NCBI GenBank assembly: GCA_029210665.1
Contig: JARGFN010000009.1
Span: 1 to 32,644 of the forward strand
From: Desulfobulbales bacterium
Lineage (GTDB): Bacteria > Desulfobacterota > Desulfobulbia > Desulfobulbales > JAGXFP01
Reading direction: 5' to 3'
DNA: 32,644 bases
Shown: piece after piece, positions 6,547 to 18,155 of the stretch
Layout: every line of letters starts with the position of its first letter
Position numbering within the stretch: position 1 is the first letter of the stretch
Translations under genes and position numbers: made by a program
Notes under the pieces: generated by a model
Seen by the model: only the letters and a program-made list of their open reading frames with translations
Database searches by the model: none
Told to the model about the DNA's origin: nothing

Positions 6547-7817
6547 TCGGTGAAATAATCGCCATCGGCGATGAACTGACCTCAGGCCGGATCCTCAACA
6601 CGACCAGCTATTTCGCCGCCGGTCAGTTATTCGCCGCCGGGCACGAAGTGAAGGCGATGAACACCATCGGCGATGACCCGGAGCTGATCGGCAAAACCCT
6701 GCTCGACTCCCTGGCCCGGGCCGACTTCGTTATCGTCACCGGCGGCCTGGGGGCGACCAGCGACGACCTGACCAGCGAGGCGGTGGCCGATGCCCTGGAC
6801 CGGCCCGCGACCTTTTATCCCGAGATTCTCCAGCGGATCCGGGCGGCCAACAATAACGGTTCCCCGCAACCTCGGCCTTCCCTGGAGAAGCTGGCCTGGC
6901 TGCCGGCCGGGGCCCACGCCCTGAAGTTTGATGCCAGTACGGCCGGCTATTTCCTGGTTCATGGGAACAAGCCGATTTTCTTTCTGCCGGGGGTGCCCCA
7001 TGAAATGGAGGAACTGCTGGTCGAAACGGTGATCAGCCGGCTGGCGGTCTGGGAGGGCGAGGAGGTGCGCCGGGTCGGGCAACGGCTCTATCGGGTGGCC
7101 GGGCTGCCCGAAACCGCGATCAACGAACGGCTGGCCCCCCTGGCCGAGGGTGAAGAAAGAATCCGGATCGGTTACTATCCGGTCTTCCCCGAGGTCCATG
7201 TCAGTTTGACCGTGGTCGGCACCGACGTAGCGGACATGGAACGTCTCTTCGGCGAGATTGACGCGAAGATCCGCAACCTGTTGGGCGACAATCTATACGG
7301 CACCGGGACCGACAGCCTGGAAACCGTGATCGGCCGCCTGCTGATCGATAACGGCATGGTCCTGGCCCTGGCCGAGTCCTGCACCGGCGGCCTGATTGCG
7401 CATCGGATCACCAGGGTGCCCGGCAGCTCCGAATATTTTCTGGGCGGGGCGGTGACCTACAGCAATGAATTGAAGGAGCGGATGCTCGGGGTGGAAGGAG
7501 AGCTGCTGGCCGAGTATGGCGCAGTGAGTCCCGAAACGGCCCGGGCGATGGCCGAAGGGATCCGCCGGGAGACCGGCGCCGATATCGCCCTGGCGGTGAC
7601 CGGTATAGCCGGACCATCGGGCGGAACCGTCGCCAAGCCCGTCGGCACCGTCTATTTCGGCCTGGCCACCGCCGGCGGAACCGAGGATTCCAAGTTCAGT
7701 TTTAACGGGGCGCGCTGGCAGATTCAGGAAGCGGCCTGCAATAAGGGCCTCGATATACTAAGATTGGCCATGCTCAGGCATGACTATGCGAAAAATCAAT
7801 CCTGTCAGCGTTTGTAA
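6543..7817 (+). CDS. cinA: CinA: ADP-ribose pyrophosphatase and nicotinamide-nucleotide amidase
   Basis: This 424-residue protein joins two domains. The N-terminal molybdopterin-binding-like (COG1058) domain opens IIAIGDELTSGRILNT and has VTGGLGATSDDLT near 60-72; characterised relatives hydrolyse ADP-ribose. The C-terminal amidase (from about 255) carries ALAESCTGGLIAHRI and TGIAGPSGGTVAKPVGTVYFG, the features of nicotinamide-nucleotide amidase (PncC), which recycles NMN to NaMN in the NAD salvage route. Length matches full CinA proteins. It starts inside the mtaB stop (ATGA) and ends 28 bases before recA, so mtaB, cinA and recA are probably co-transcribed. A cinA-recA link is known from streptococci, where it goes with competence; here it need not mean competence. 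Confidence 0.93.
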   Translation: MIGEIIAIGDELTSGRILNTTSYFAAGQLFAAGHEVKAMNTIGDDPELIGKTLLDSLARADFVIVTGGLGATSDDLTSEAVADALDRPATFYPEILQRIRAANNNGSPQPRPSLEKLAWLPAGAHALKFDASTAGYFLVHGNKPIFFLPGVPHEMEELLVETVISRLAVWEGEEVRRVGQRLYRVAGLPETAINERLAPLAEGEERIRIGYYPVFPEVHVSLTVVGTDVADMERLFGEIDAKIRNLLGDNLYGTGTDSLETVIGRLLIDNGMVLALAESCTGGLIAHRITRVPGSSEYFLGGAVTYSNELKERMLGVEGELLAEYGAVSPETARAMAEGIRRETGADIALAVTGIAGPSGGTVAKPVGTVYFGLATAGGTEDSKFSFNGARWQIQEAACNKGLDILRLAMLRHDYAKNQSCQRL

Positions 7818-7845
7818 TTAAACCTCTTCCGGGAGAAATGCACAG

Positions 7846-8871
7846 ATGAGCTCATCCACAGATAAAGGCAAAACGATAGACTCGGCGATACTGCAGATTC
7901 AGAAACAGTTCGGCAAGGGCTCGATTATGCGGCTCGGCACCGATACGGCCGAAGCGGTACCGGCGATTCCCACCGGCGCCCTGAGCCTTGACATCGCCAC
8001 CGGGGTCGGCGGCATTCCCCGGGGCCGGGTCACCGAGATTTACGGGCCGGAGTCCTCCGGCAAGACCACCCTGGCCCTCCATGTTATCGCCGAGGCCCAG
8101 AAGAGGGGCGGGGCCGCCGCCTTTATCGACGCCGAGCACGCTCTGGACACCACCTATGCCGAGCAGCTTGGGGTCAATGTCGACGATCTCCTGGTCTCCC
8201 AGCCCGATTACGGCGAGCAGGCCCTGGAGATCGCCGAGATTCTGGTGCGCAGCGGCGCGATCGACGTAATCGTCATCGATTCGGTCGCCGCCCTGGTCCC
8301 GAAAGCCGAGATCGACGGCAATGTCGGTGATTCCCACGTCGGTCTCCAGGCCCGGCTGATGTCCCAGTCGATGCGGAAGATGACCGGCATCCTCAATCGC
8401 TCCAAAACCGCCTTGATCTTCATCAACCAGATCAGGATGAAGATCGGGGTCATGTACGGCAACCCCGAAACCACCACCGGCGGTAATGCCTTGAAATTCT
8501 ACAGCTCACTGCGGATGGATATCCGCAAAATGACCGCCATCAAGGACGGCACCGAGGTGATCGGCAACCGGACCAAGGTCAAGTTCGTTAAAAACAAGGT
8601 GGCGCCGCCCTTCAAGATCGTCGAGTTCGATATTATCTACGGCGAGGGAATCTCCAAGACCGGCGACCTGCTCGATCTGGCCGCCGAGCAGGATATCGTC
8701 GAAAAAAGCGGGGCCTGGTACTCCTACAACGGCGAGCGCATCGGCCAGGGCCGCGAAAATGCCAAGGCCTTCCTGAAAGATAACCCGGACGTCTACGCCG
8801 ATATCGAGCATAAGGTGAAGCTCGGTTACGGCATCGTCGTCGAGGGCGCCGAAAAAAAGGCTCGGGCCTGA
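7846..8871 (+). CDS. recA: Recombinase RecA
   Basis: RecA forms filaments on single-stranded DNA, drives strand exchange and triggers LexA cleavage in the SOS response. The 341-residue protein has Walker A GPESSGKT at 67-74, Walker B VIVID at 141-145, the [11 protein letters not shown] segment and the [13 protein letters not shown]-contact region. The C-terminus ([11 protein letters not shown]) is shorter and less acidic than that of E. coli. A GGGAGA ribosome site lies 9 bases before the ATG; an ATG at 7838 in another frame closes after three codons. I saw no obvious SOS box upstream, so control may come with the mtaB-cinA transcript. Confidence 0.98.
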   Translation: MSSSTDKGKTIDSAILQIQKQFGKGSIMRLGTDTAEAVPAIPTGALSLDIATGVGGIPRGRVTEIYGPESSGKTTLALHVIAEAQKRGGAAAFIDAEHALDTTYAEQLGVNVDDLLVSQPDYGEQALEIAEILVRSGAIDVIVIDSVAALVPKAEIDGNVGDSHVGLQARLMSQSMRKMTGILNRSKTALIFINQIRMKIGVMYGNPETTTGGNALKFYSSLRMDIRKMTAIKDGTEVIGNRTKVKFVKNKVAPPFKIVEFDIIYGEGISKTGDLLDLAAEQDIVEKSGAWYSYNGERIGQGRENAKAFLKDNPDVYADIEHKVKLGYGIVVEGAEKKARA

Positions 8872-8920
8872 GAGATCCGGGTTGGTCCGCCGGACGCCTG
8901 GGGTAGCCAGGGACCCGGCT

Positions 8921-9012
8921 AATCCTAATATGCCATCACGCCTCCCGTCTTTGGGCCAGCCGCCTTGACCGTGGCTCAAGCGGCGCGACCAAGGATGAGG
9001 CATATATTGGTG
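8921..9012. repeat. Repeat family C, copy 1: nested hairpin in the recA-alaS gap
   Basis: The left 35 bases (8921-8955) match 28349-28383 at 29 of 35 positions. Outer arms CCTAATATGCC (8924-8934) and GGCATATATTGG (about 9000-9010) are imperfect inverses. An inner stem GCCGCCTTGA / TCAAGCGGC pairs with one bulge. Just left of it, CCGGGT (8877-8882) and ACCCGG (8913-8918) also pair. The region could be a recA terminator or a REP-like element. There is no recX here, which often lies between recA and alaS. Confidence 0.45.
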
Positions 9013-9065
9013 TTTGCCGACGCCCTTAAGCAACAATTCAATCGGATAGAAGAGAAGTATTAAAA

Positions 9066-11708
9066 ATGACTGGTAATGAGATAAGAGCTCTTTTTTTAAA
9101 GTATTTCGGCGATCGCGGCCATGAAATTGTGACCGGTTCTCCCCTGGTTCCCCACGACGATCCCACCCTGCTGTTCACCAACGCCGGGATGGTGCAGTTC
9201 AAGCGGGTGTTCATGGGCGAGGAAAAGCGCGACTATGTCCGGGCCGCCACCTCCCAGCGCTGCGTCCGGGCGGGCGGCAAGCACAACGATCTCGAAAACG
9301 TCGGCTATACGGCCCGCCACCATACGTTCTTCGAGATGCTCGGCAATTTTTCCTTCGGCGATTATTTCAAAAAGGAGGCGATCCGCTATGCCTGGGATTT
9401 CTTGACCGTCGAGCTGGGTCTTGATCGGAACAGGTTGTGGATCTCGGTGTTCGACGACGACGACGAGGCGTTCGGGCTCTGGGAAATGGTGGAAGGCGTA
9501 ACCGCGGCGCGGATCGTCCGGATGGGCGAAGAGGAAAATTTCTGGGCGATGGGCGACACCGGTCCCTGTGGCCCCTGTTCCGAGATCCATTACGATCAGG
9601 GCGCGGAAATGGCCTGCGGGCCGGATTGCCGGCTGGGCTGCGACTGCGACCGGTTTTTGGAGGTCTGGAATCTGGTTTTCATGCAGTTCAACCGGGCCGA
9701 GGACGGGACCCTGACTCCCCTGCCCAGGCCGAGCATCGACACCGGCATGGGATTGGAACGGATCACCGCCGTCATGCAGGGCAAAACGACCAATTACGAC
9801 TCCGATCTGTTCACCGCCATCTTCGCGCGGATCGGCGCGGTAACCGGCCGGGAATATGGCCGGGAAGCCAAGATCGATACCGCCATGCGGGTTATTGCCG
9901 ACCATAGCCGGGCCACCGCCTTTCTGGTTGCCGACGGGGTTTTGCCCTCGAACGAGGGCCGGGGTTATGTCCTGCGGCGCATCATGCGGCGGGCCATCCG
10001 CTTCGGCCGGTTTCTGGGGATGAACAAGCCCTTTCTGGCCAGGATCACGGCGGCGGTCGTCGAGCAGATGCGGGAGGCCTATCCCCATCTTGCGGAAAGC
10101 CGGGATCTTCTCGAAAAAGTGGTCAACAACGAGGAAGAGCGCTTCCTGGAGACCATCGATCACGGCCTGGTGATGCTTAACCAGGAACTGTCCCGTCTCA
10201 AGAAGGGCGGCGAGAAGATGGTCGCCGGCGAATTTATCTTCAAGCTCTACGATACCTATGGCTTCCCGGTCGATATCGTTCGCGATATCGCCATCGAGAA
10301 AGGGCTTTCCGCCGATGAAGCGGGCTTTAACCGGGCCATGGATATTCAGCGCCAGCAATCGAGAAAATCCTGGAAGGGCGGGACTCTTGCCGAACTGGGG
10401 ACGGGCGTTAAGACCCTACTGGCGAGAGGCGTTCGCAGCGAATTTGTCGGTTACGAAACCCTGCAATGCGAGACGGAAGTTGCCGCTGTTCTTGACGAAC
10501 GGGGCGAGTTGACCGCCGGGGCGGCGAAGGGCGACCGGGTCTCGATTGTCTGTCCCGAGACCCCTTTTTATGCCGAGTCCGGCGGGCAGAGCGGCGACCG
10601 GGGCGAAATCAGGGGGCCGAGCGGCGCGGCCGTCGTCCGCGATACGGTCAGGGCGGGGGAGGGTCTGGTCATCCACCGGGCCGAAATCAGGGCAGGCGCC
10701 ATTGCCGAGGGGGATAAGGTTACCCTGCAAGTTGACCGGGAACGGCGGCAGCGGTCCGCCGATAACCATACCGCCACCCATCTGTTGCAGGCCGCCCTTA
10801 AAGATGTGCTGGGCGACCATGTCAAACAGTCCGGTTCCCTGGTCGATTCCGACCGGCTGCGCTTCGATTTTACCAGTTTTTCGCCGCTTACAGCGGCCCA
10901 AATCGAGCAGGTCGAGGAGTTGGTTAACCGGGAGATCCGGGGCAACCGCCGGGTCGACACCACGGTCCTTGATCGCGAGGAGGCGATCAGGCAGGGGGCC
11001 ACGGCCCTGTTCGGCGAAAAATACGCGGACAAGGTCCGGGTGGTGAGCGTCGAGCAGTACAGTAAGGAACTCTGCGGCGGCACCCATGTCGGCGCCACCG
11101 GCGAGATCGGCCTGTTCAAGATCGTCAGCGAGGCCGGGATCGCCGCCGGGATCCGCCGGATTGAGGCGGTGACCGGCCCCGCCGCCCTCTGTCGTTTTCA
11201 GCAGGTTGAGCGGCAGCTGGCCGGGATTGCCGAACAGCTGAAAAGCACTCCGGAAGAAATTTCCCTCCGGGTCGGCAGAATCCAGGCCCGCCAGAAAGAA
11301 CTGGAGAGAGAACTGGCCCGGCTTGCGGCCCGGCAGTCGGTCGGCGAACTGGATGAAATCGTCGAGGGGGCCCGGCTGATCGGCGGGACCAGGGTGATTG
11401 CCGCGAAAATCAAGGTCGATTCGCCGAAGACCATGCGGGAGGTCGGTGATAAGCTGCGCGACAAGCTCGGTTCCGGCGTGGCGGTGGTGGGGGCGGTTTT
11501 CGATGACAAGGTCAGTCTGCTGGCCATCGTCAGCAAGGATCTGGCCGAGACATTCCATGCCGGCAAACTGGTCAAGGAGGTGGCGACAATCGTCGGCGGC
11601 AGCGGCGGCGGCCGCCCGGATATGGCCCAGGCCGGCGGCACTATGCCGGATCGGCTTGACGAGGCCCTGGCGGCGGTATATGGCGCGGTCGAGAAGCAGG
11701 GAGCATGA
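9066..11708 (+). CDS. alaS: Alanyl-tRNA synthetase
   Basis: AlaS charges tRNA Ala and edits misloaded Ser and Gly. The 880-residue protein has all expected parts. The class II catalytic core includes motif 2 (ATSQRCVRAGGKHNDL, then HHTFFEMLGNFSFGDYF) and motif 3 (DTGMGLERI). A small Cys-rich insertion (CGPDCRLGCDCDRF) near 181-195 sits in the core. The editing domain has the zinc ligands HTATH (568-572) and CGGTH (670-674). A coiled region spans about 710-770, and the C-Ala domain ends with GGSGGGRPDMAQAGG. The ATG at 9066 lies shortly after AGAAGAGAAG. It is 194 bases from recA across a hairpin repeat, so it may be partly uncoupled from it. Confidence 0.98.
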   Translation: MTGNEIRALFLKYFGDRGHEIVTGSPLVPHDDPTLLFTNAGMVQFKRVFMGEEKRDYVRAATSQRCVRAGGKHNDLENVGYTARHHTFFEMLGNFSFGDYFKKEAIRYAWDFLTVELGLDRNRLWISVFDDDDEAFGLWEMVEGVTAARIVRMGEEENFWAMGDTGPCGPCSEIHYDQGAEMACGPDCRLGCDCDRFLEVWNLVFMQFNRAEDGTLTPLPRPSIDTGMGLERITAVMQGKTTNYDSDLFTAIFARIGAVTGREYGREAKIDTAMRVIADHSRATAFLVADGVLPSNEGRGYVLRRIMRRAIRFGRFLGMNKPFLARITAAVVEQMREAYPHLAESRDLLEKVVNNEEERFLETIDHGLVMLNQELSRLKKGGEKMVAGEFIFKLYDTYGFPVDIVRDIAIEKGLSADEAGFNRAMDIQRQQSRKSWKGGTLAELGTGVKTLLARGVRSEFVGYETLQCETEVAAVLDERGELTAGAAKGDRVSIVCPETPFYAESGGQSGDRGEIRGPSGAAVVRDTVRAGEGLVIHRAEIRAGAIAEGDKVTLQVDRERRQRSADNHTATHLLQAALKDVLGDHVKQSGSLVDSDRLRFDFTSFSPLTAAQIEQVEELVNREIRGNRRVDTTVLDREEAIRQGATALFGEKYADKVRVVSVEQYSKELCGGTHVGATGEIGLFKIVSEAGIAAGIRRIEAVTGPAALCRFQQVERQLAGIAEQLKSTPEEISLRVGRIQARQKELERELARLAARQSVGELDEIVEGARLIGGTRVIAAKIKVDSPKTMREVGDKLRDKLGSGVAVVGAVFDDKVSLLAIVSKDLAETFHAGKLVKEVATIVGGSGGGRPDMAQAGGTMPDRLDEALAAVYGAVEKQGA

Positions 11709-11793
11709 CACTTGCCAGCGGTTTTGCCGGTACCGGCCCATTTCCCCGTTTTCACGTTTTCCAAGGCTGCTGGGCCGATGTTCAGGAAAATTA

Positions 11794-11822
11794 TTGACAG
11801 CGCTTTTCTAATGGGTTAGAAA
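11794..11822 (+). promoter_or_regulatory. Sigma70-type promoter of the ATP synthase operon
   Basis: TTGACA (11794-11799), a 17-base spacer, then TAGAAA (11817-11822), 4 of 6 to the -10 consensus. It lies about 120 bases before atpF', in the 236-base gap after alaS and in a locally AT-rich patch. It predicts a transcript start near 11829. The gap also holds a perfect 12-bp palindrome GCCGGTACCGGC (11726-11737) just after the alaS stop. Confidence 0.6.
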
Positions 11823-11832
11823 TCCCTATTTT

Positions 11833-11852
11833 AAATGAACGGCTATTCATTT
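11833..11852. promoter_or_regulatory. Inverted repeat at the predicted ATP operon transcript start
   Basis: AAATGAA (11833-11839) and TTCATTT (11846-11852) are perfect inverses around six bases. The site lies right at or after the predicted start point, a position where a bound repressor would block initiation. No known regulator consensus is claimed. Confidence 0.35.
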
Positions 11853-11879
11853 GCTGTTTGGGTGATTAACTCCGTGACA

Positions 11880-11896
11880 TGACGGGATAGCCGTCA
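11880..11896 (+). promoter_or_regulatory. Small hairpin in the atp leader
   Basis: TGACGG (11880-11885) pairs perfectly with CCGTCA (11891-11896) over a five-base loop. It lies in the leader of the ATP synthase message, about 50 bases before the first start codon, and may protect the 5' end or tune translation. The function is inferred. Confidence 0.3.
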
Positions 11897-11944
11897 ATTT
11901 CCTTAAAAAACCGAATTATTAAAGCAGGGACCAGGGAGTGGATA

Positions 11945-12370
11945 ATGATAACCATTGATTTGACTATGCCTATCCAGATCGTCAATATTCTGATCCTCAT
12001 CGTGATCATGAATATTGTCCTTTACAGGCCGATCCGGACCATTCTCGCCGAAAGAGAGAAACGGATAAGCGGCCTCGAAAAGGACGTCGATGAATTCAAC
12101 AAGAACGCCCGGTTGCGCCTTGAGGAATTCGACGCCAAGCTTAATGATGCCCGGAGCCGGGCCAAGGCCGAGCTTGATGCGGCCCGGGGCGCGGCTCAGG
12201 CCGCCGGGGCCACGAAAGTCGCCGAAATCCGGAAAGAGGCGGACAGCCGGAAGAGCGAAAGCCTCGCCCGGATTCAGGAACAGATCAACCAGGCCGGCGC
12301 CGAGCTTAAAGGCCAGGTTAACGGCTTTGCCGCCGAAATGGCCGCCAAGGTTCTGGGGAGGGCGCTCTAA
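11945..12370 (+). CDS. atpF': ATP synthase Fo subunit b' (first b-type subunit)
   Basis: This 141-residue protein is the b'-type peripheral stalk subunit. One membrane segment covers residues 7-26 (PIQIVNILILIVIMNIVLY). A long charged helix follows, rich in Glu, Lys, Arg and Ala (about 35-130), typical of the coiled stalk that holds F1 against Fo. Organisms with both b' and b build a heterodimeric stalk. An AGGGAG ribosome site lies 6 bases before the ATG. The stop shares its final A with the ATG of atpF (TAATG). It is the first gene of the operon; atpI, atpB (a) and atpE (c) are not beside it and must be encoded elsewhere. Confidence 0.88.
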   Translation: MITIDLTMPIQIVNILILIVIMNIVLYRPIRTILAEREKRISGLEKDVDEFNKNARLRLEEFDAKLNDARSRAKAELDAARGAAQAAGATKVAEIRKEADSRKSESLARIQEQINQAGAELKGQVNGFAAEMAAKVLGRAL

Positions 12371-12957
12371 TGAAAATGATTGATCGGTCCGGCTGGACTT
12401 CCGTATGCATCGCCGCGTTCCTGATTTTTTGCGCTTCTCTGGCCCATGCTTCAGGTGGCGAGGGCGGCATTCCCAAGGAGAAGTGGATGGATCTGCTCTG
12501 GCGGACCCTTAACTTTGCCGGGTTGCTGATCATCCTGGTCTGGGCCCTTAAAAAACCGATCGCCAATGCCTTGACCAGCAGGCGCCGGGGCATTATCGAG
12601 AAATTCGAGGACCTGGAGGCGCAGAAACGCGAGGCCGAAAGGATCTACAAGGAGTATGAGGCCAAACTGACCGGGATCGAGCAAGAGGTTCAGGCGATCA
12701 TCAGGAGCGCCGTTCAGCAGGGCGAGGCCGAAAAGGCCAGGATAATCGATGAGGCCAACCGGGCGGCCGAGGATATTCAGCGTCAGGCGGAAATGGCCGT
12801 CCAGCATGAACTTGCCGGCGCCAAATTGAGATTGCGCAGCGAGATCGCCGAACAGGCGGTGCGGATGGCCGAAGATCTGCTCAAGCAAAATCTTAAGGAG
12901 ACCGATCAAGCCGTGCTGGTCGAAGATTACCTCGAAAAGGTGGGGGCTCTACAGTGA
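12370..12957 (+). CDS. atpF: ATP synthase Fo subunit b
   Basis: This 195-residue b subunit is the partner of b' in the peripheral stalk. It has two hydrophobic segments. Residues 10-27 (WTSVCIAAFLIFCASLAHA) look like a cleavable signal peptide, and 46-60 (LNFAGLLIILVWALKK) is the true anchor. A long charged amphipathic helix follows (about 65-185). A signal-like extension on one b subunit is, from general knowledge, frequent in deltaproteobacterial-type operons. It starts on the last base of the b' stop and its TGA overlaps the GTG of atpH (GTGA), so all three are translationally coupled. Confidence 0.88.
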   Translation: MKMIDRSGWTSVCIAAFLIFCASLAHASGGEGGIPKEKWMDLLWRTLNFAGLLIILVWALKKPIANALTSRRRGIIEKFEDLEAQKREAERIYKEYEAKLTGIEQEVQAIIRSAVQQGEAEKARIIDEANRAAEDIQRQAEMAVQHELAGAKLRLRSEIAEQAVRMAEDLLKQNLKETDQAVLVEDYLEKVGALQ

Positions 12958-13499
12958 ATAATACGGTTCTAGCAAAACGATATGCCAAGGCCTTGTTCCA
13001 GGTCGGCAAGGAAGAGGACCTCCTCGATGATTTCAACGGGGCATTGGCTGAAATGGAGCGGATGTACAACGAGGTTCCCGAAATCGGCAACGTCCTGACC
13101 AACCCGTTTTACCCCCAGGATGTCCGTGAGAAGGTAATGGTCCATCTGGTTGAGGCGCTGCGGGCGCCGGCCCTGATGGCTAATTTCTTTAACCTTCTGG
13201 TTCAGAAACGGCGAGCGGATGTCCTGCCGGACATCGCCCAGGTCTTCCGGGCCCTGGTCGATGCGGAGAGGAATATGTGCCGGGGCACGGTAATTTCGGC
13301 GGCCGGAATATCCAGCGACCTTAACGACAAGATCAAGGCCACTCTGGAAAAGATCACCGGCAAACAGGTCGTGGTCGTCAATGAGGTCGATCCGGCCATC
13401 ATCGGCGGCATCATCGCCAGGGTCGGAGATCTGGTTCTGGACGGCAGCATTAAAACGCAATTAAAGGGTTTAGAAGAATCCATAAAAGGGAGTGAGTAG
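12954..13499 (+). CDS. atpH: ATP synthase F1 subunit delta
   Basis: The delta subunit caps the F1 head and joins it to the b stalk. The 181-residue protein begins with the typical LAKRYAKALFQVGKEE helix. It has NFFNLLVQKRRADVLPDI near 80-98 and ends in a C-terminal domain with DPAIIGGIIARVGDLVLDGS, the family's conserved end. The start is GTG, within the GTGA overlap with atpF and behind a G-rich Shine-Dalgarno (AAGGTGGGGG). The stop lies 3 bases before the atpA start. Confidence 0.93.
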   Translation: MNNTVLAKRYAKALFQVGKEEDLLDDFNGALAEMERMYNEVPEIGNVLTNPFYPQDVREKVMVHLVEALRAPALMANFFNLLVQKRRADVLPDIAQVFRALVDAERNMCRGTVISAAGISSDLNDKIKATLEKITGKQVVVVNEVDPAIIGGIIARVGDLVLDGSIKTQLKGLEESIKGSE

Positions 13500-15026
<1,527 letters not shown>

Positions 15027-15043
15027 CGGGAGGATGAGCTCTA

Positions 15044-15919
15044 ATGGCTAGTCTTAAAGATGTTCAGATGAAGATCGGGGGGGTCAAAAAGACCGCCCAG
15101 ATCACCAAGGCGATGAATATGGTCGCGGCGGCCAAGTTGCGCGGCGCTCAGCAGCGGATGGTCGATTTTCGCCCCTATGCCGACCAGTTCGACGATGCGA
15201 TGACCAGCATGTCCGGCAGCATGGAGACCTCGCTGTTCCCGTTGATGGAGGTAAGGGAGGTAAACTCCGTTGAACTGATTGTCGTCACTTCGGACCGGGG
15301 ATTGTGCGGCAGCTTCAACGCCCACATCATGAAAACCGCCGAGAAGCAGATGGCCCGCCTGGAAGAGGAAGGCAAGAAGGTTTCCCTGGTCTGCGTGGGC
15401 AAAAAAGGCAGTCGTTACTTCAAAAAGACCGGCAAGGTGAGAAAATCATATCCCGATATCATGGGCACCTTCCAGATGTTCAACGCCAGGGAGATCGCCC
15501 AGGAGGTCGCGGCCAATTTTCTGTCCGGGGAGACCGACGAGGTGCTCCTCGTCTACGGCGCCTTCGTCAGTGTCGCGGTTCAGCGCCCGGCGGTGAAACC
15601 CCTGCTGCCGATTCAGGCCGTCAGCGGCGAAGAAGTCGGGGATCGGACGGTTGACAGCGTTGACTTTATCTACGAACCGAGTCCCACGGAGATCATGGAC
15701 GTGCTTCTCCCCCTTTACCTCAATGTCATGGTCTATCATATCATGCTGGAGGTCGGGGCCAGCGAGCATGCCGCCAGGATGACCGCGATGGACAATGCGA
15801 CCACCGCCTGTGTCGATATGATCAGTAATCTGACCCTGATCTATAACAAGGCCAGGCAGGCTGGGATCACCGCCGAGTTGATGGACATCGTCGGTGGGGC
15901 GGAGGCCCTTAAGGGATAG
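15044..15919 (+). CDS. atpG: ATP synthase F1 subunit gamma
   Basis: Gamma is the rotating central shaft that couples the c ring to catalysis. The 291-residue protein has the conserved N-terminal helix MASLKDVQMKIGGVKKTAQI, then TKAMNMVAAAKLRGAQ, the central VTSDRGLCGSFNAHIMK and the C-terminal helix HAARMTAMDNATTACVDMI, where gamma contacts beta. GGGAGGATG lies 9 bases before the ATG. There is no insertion of the light-regulated cyanobacterial or chloroplast kind. Confidence 0.97.
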   Translation: MASLKDVQMKIGGVKKTAQITKAMNMVAAAKLRGAQQRMVDFRPYADQFDDAMTSMSGSMETSLFPLMEVREVNSVELIVVTSDRGLCGSFNAHIMKTAEKQMARLEEEGKKVSLVCVGKKGSRYFKKTGKVRKSYPDIMGTFQMFNAREIAQEVAANFLSGETDEVLLVYGAFVSVAVQRPAVKPLLPIQAVSGEEVGDRTVDSVDFIYEPSPTEIMDVLLPLYLNVMVYHIMLEVGASEHAARMTAMDNATTACVDMISNLTLIYNKARQAGITAELMDIVGGAEALKG

Positions 15920-15988
15920 GGTATATGTTCAGGTCTCGGCCGCGGGTGGTCGGACTTGAGATCAGCAAACAAAGCTTAGGAGGCTTGA

Positions 15989-17413
<1,425 letters not shown>

Positions 17414-17446
17414 TCCGGTAACCAAACCGTATCCGGAACACTCCGC

Positions 17447-17466
17447 GCCGCCCTTCCGGGGGCGGC
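17447..17466 (+). promoter_or_regulatory. GC hairpin between atpD and atpC
   Basis: GCCGCCC (17447-17453) pairs with GGGCGGC (17460-17466) across six bases. It lies in the 84-base gap between the beta and epsilon genes with no T run after it. It may stabilise the upstream message or reduce epsilon expression, which is needed at one third of the beta level. This role is inferred. Confidence 0.4.
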
Positions 17467-17497
17467 CGGTGCAAATATCCAGTGAAGAGGCTGATTG

Positions 17498-17917
17498 ATG
17501 GCTGAGACCATAAAACTTGAAGTTGTAACGCCCCGTGGAGCCGTTTTGAGTGAGGATGTCGATATCGTGACCGCTCCCGGTTATGGCGGCGAGTTTGGCG
17601 TTCTGGCGAATCACGCGCCCCTCTTGAGTACGATCAAGATCGGGGTGATGTCCTACAAGAAAGGCGGCAATAGTGAGCAGTTGATGATCAGCGGCGGCTT
17701 TTGCAAGGTGGCCGCGAACCGGATCACCTTTCTGGTCGAATCCGCCGAGTTCGGGCGGGAGATTGATGTTGACCGGGCCATGCGTGCCAAGGAGCGGGCC
17801 GAAAAAAGGCTTGCCGAGGTGATCCGCAAGGAGGAACACCTTAATCAGGCCAGGGCCGAAGCCGCCTTGCAGCGTTCCCTTGCCCGGCTTCGCGCGGCCG
17901 GGCACCAGCCCTCCTGA
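17498..17917 (+). CDS. atpC: ATP synthase F1 subunit epsilon
   Basis: Epsilon joins the central stalk and inhibits ATP hydrolysis. The 139-residue protein has the N-terminal beta sandwich ([20 protein letters not shown], then [19 protein letters not shown] at about 28-46) and the C-terminal two-helix arm (about 90-139, rich in Glu, Arg and Ala), so it is the full-length form with the inhibitory arm. I use the ATG at 17498, 7 bases after GAAGAGG, rather than the in-frame TTG one codon earlier. It is the last gene of the operon, followed within 30 bases by a strong terminator. Confidence 0.95.
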   Translation: MAETIKLEVVTPRGAVLSEDVDIVTAPGYGGEFGVLANHAPLLSTIKIGVMSYKKGGNSEQLMISGGFCKVAANRITFLVESAEFGREIDVDRAMRAKERAEKRLAEVIRKEEHLNQARAEAALQRSLARLRAAGHQPS

Positions 17918-17944
17918 GTTTTTCACGACGATGTATCCCGACAG

Positions 17945-17977
17945 GCCGCACTTTAACTTTATGTGCGGCTTTTTTTT
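17945..17977 (+). terminator. Intrinsic terminator of the ATP synthase operon
   Basis: GCCGCAC (17945-17951) pairs perfectly with GTGCGGC (17963-17969) over an 11-base loop, followed at once by eight T (17970-17977). This is a textbook rho-independent terminator 27 bases after the atpC stop, closing the seven-gene operon. Confidence 0.9.
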
Positions 17978-18155
17978 GTGCTTTTTTTCGCCTGCCCCGC
18001 GCCTTCATGCAAGCACCCTGAAATATTTATTTTAAATATTCCGGCAACATATTAATGTTCCGTTGATAAATATCGCTACCGCGAGACGATTTTAGCTGAT
18101 TCATATCAGTTATCTTTTTGCTGCTTTCAAATACTTGACCAGGAGGCTTATCGAG

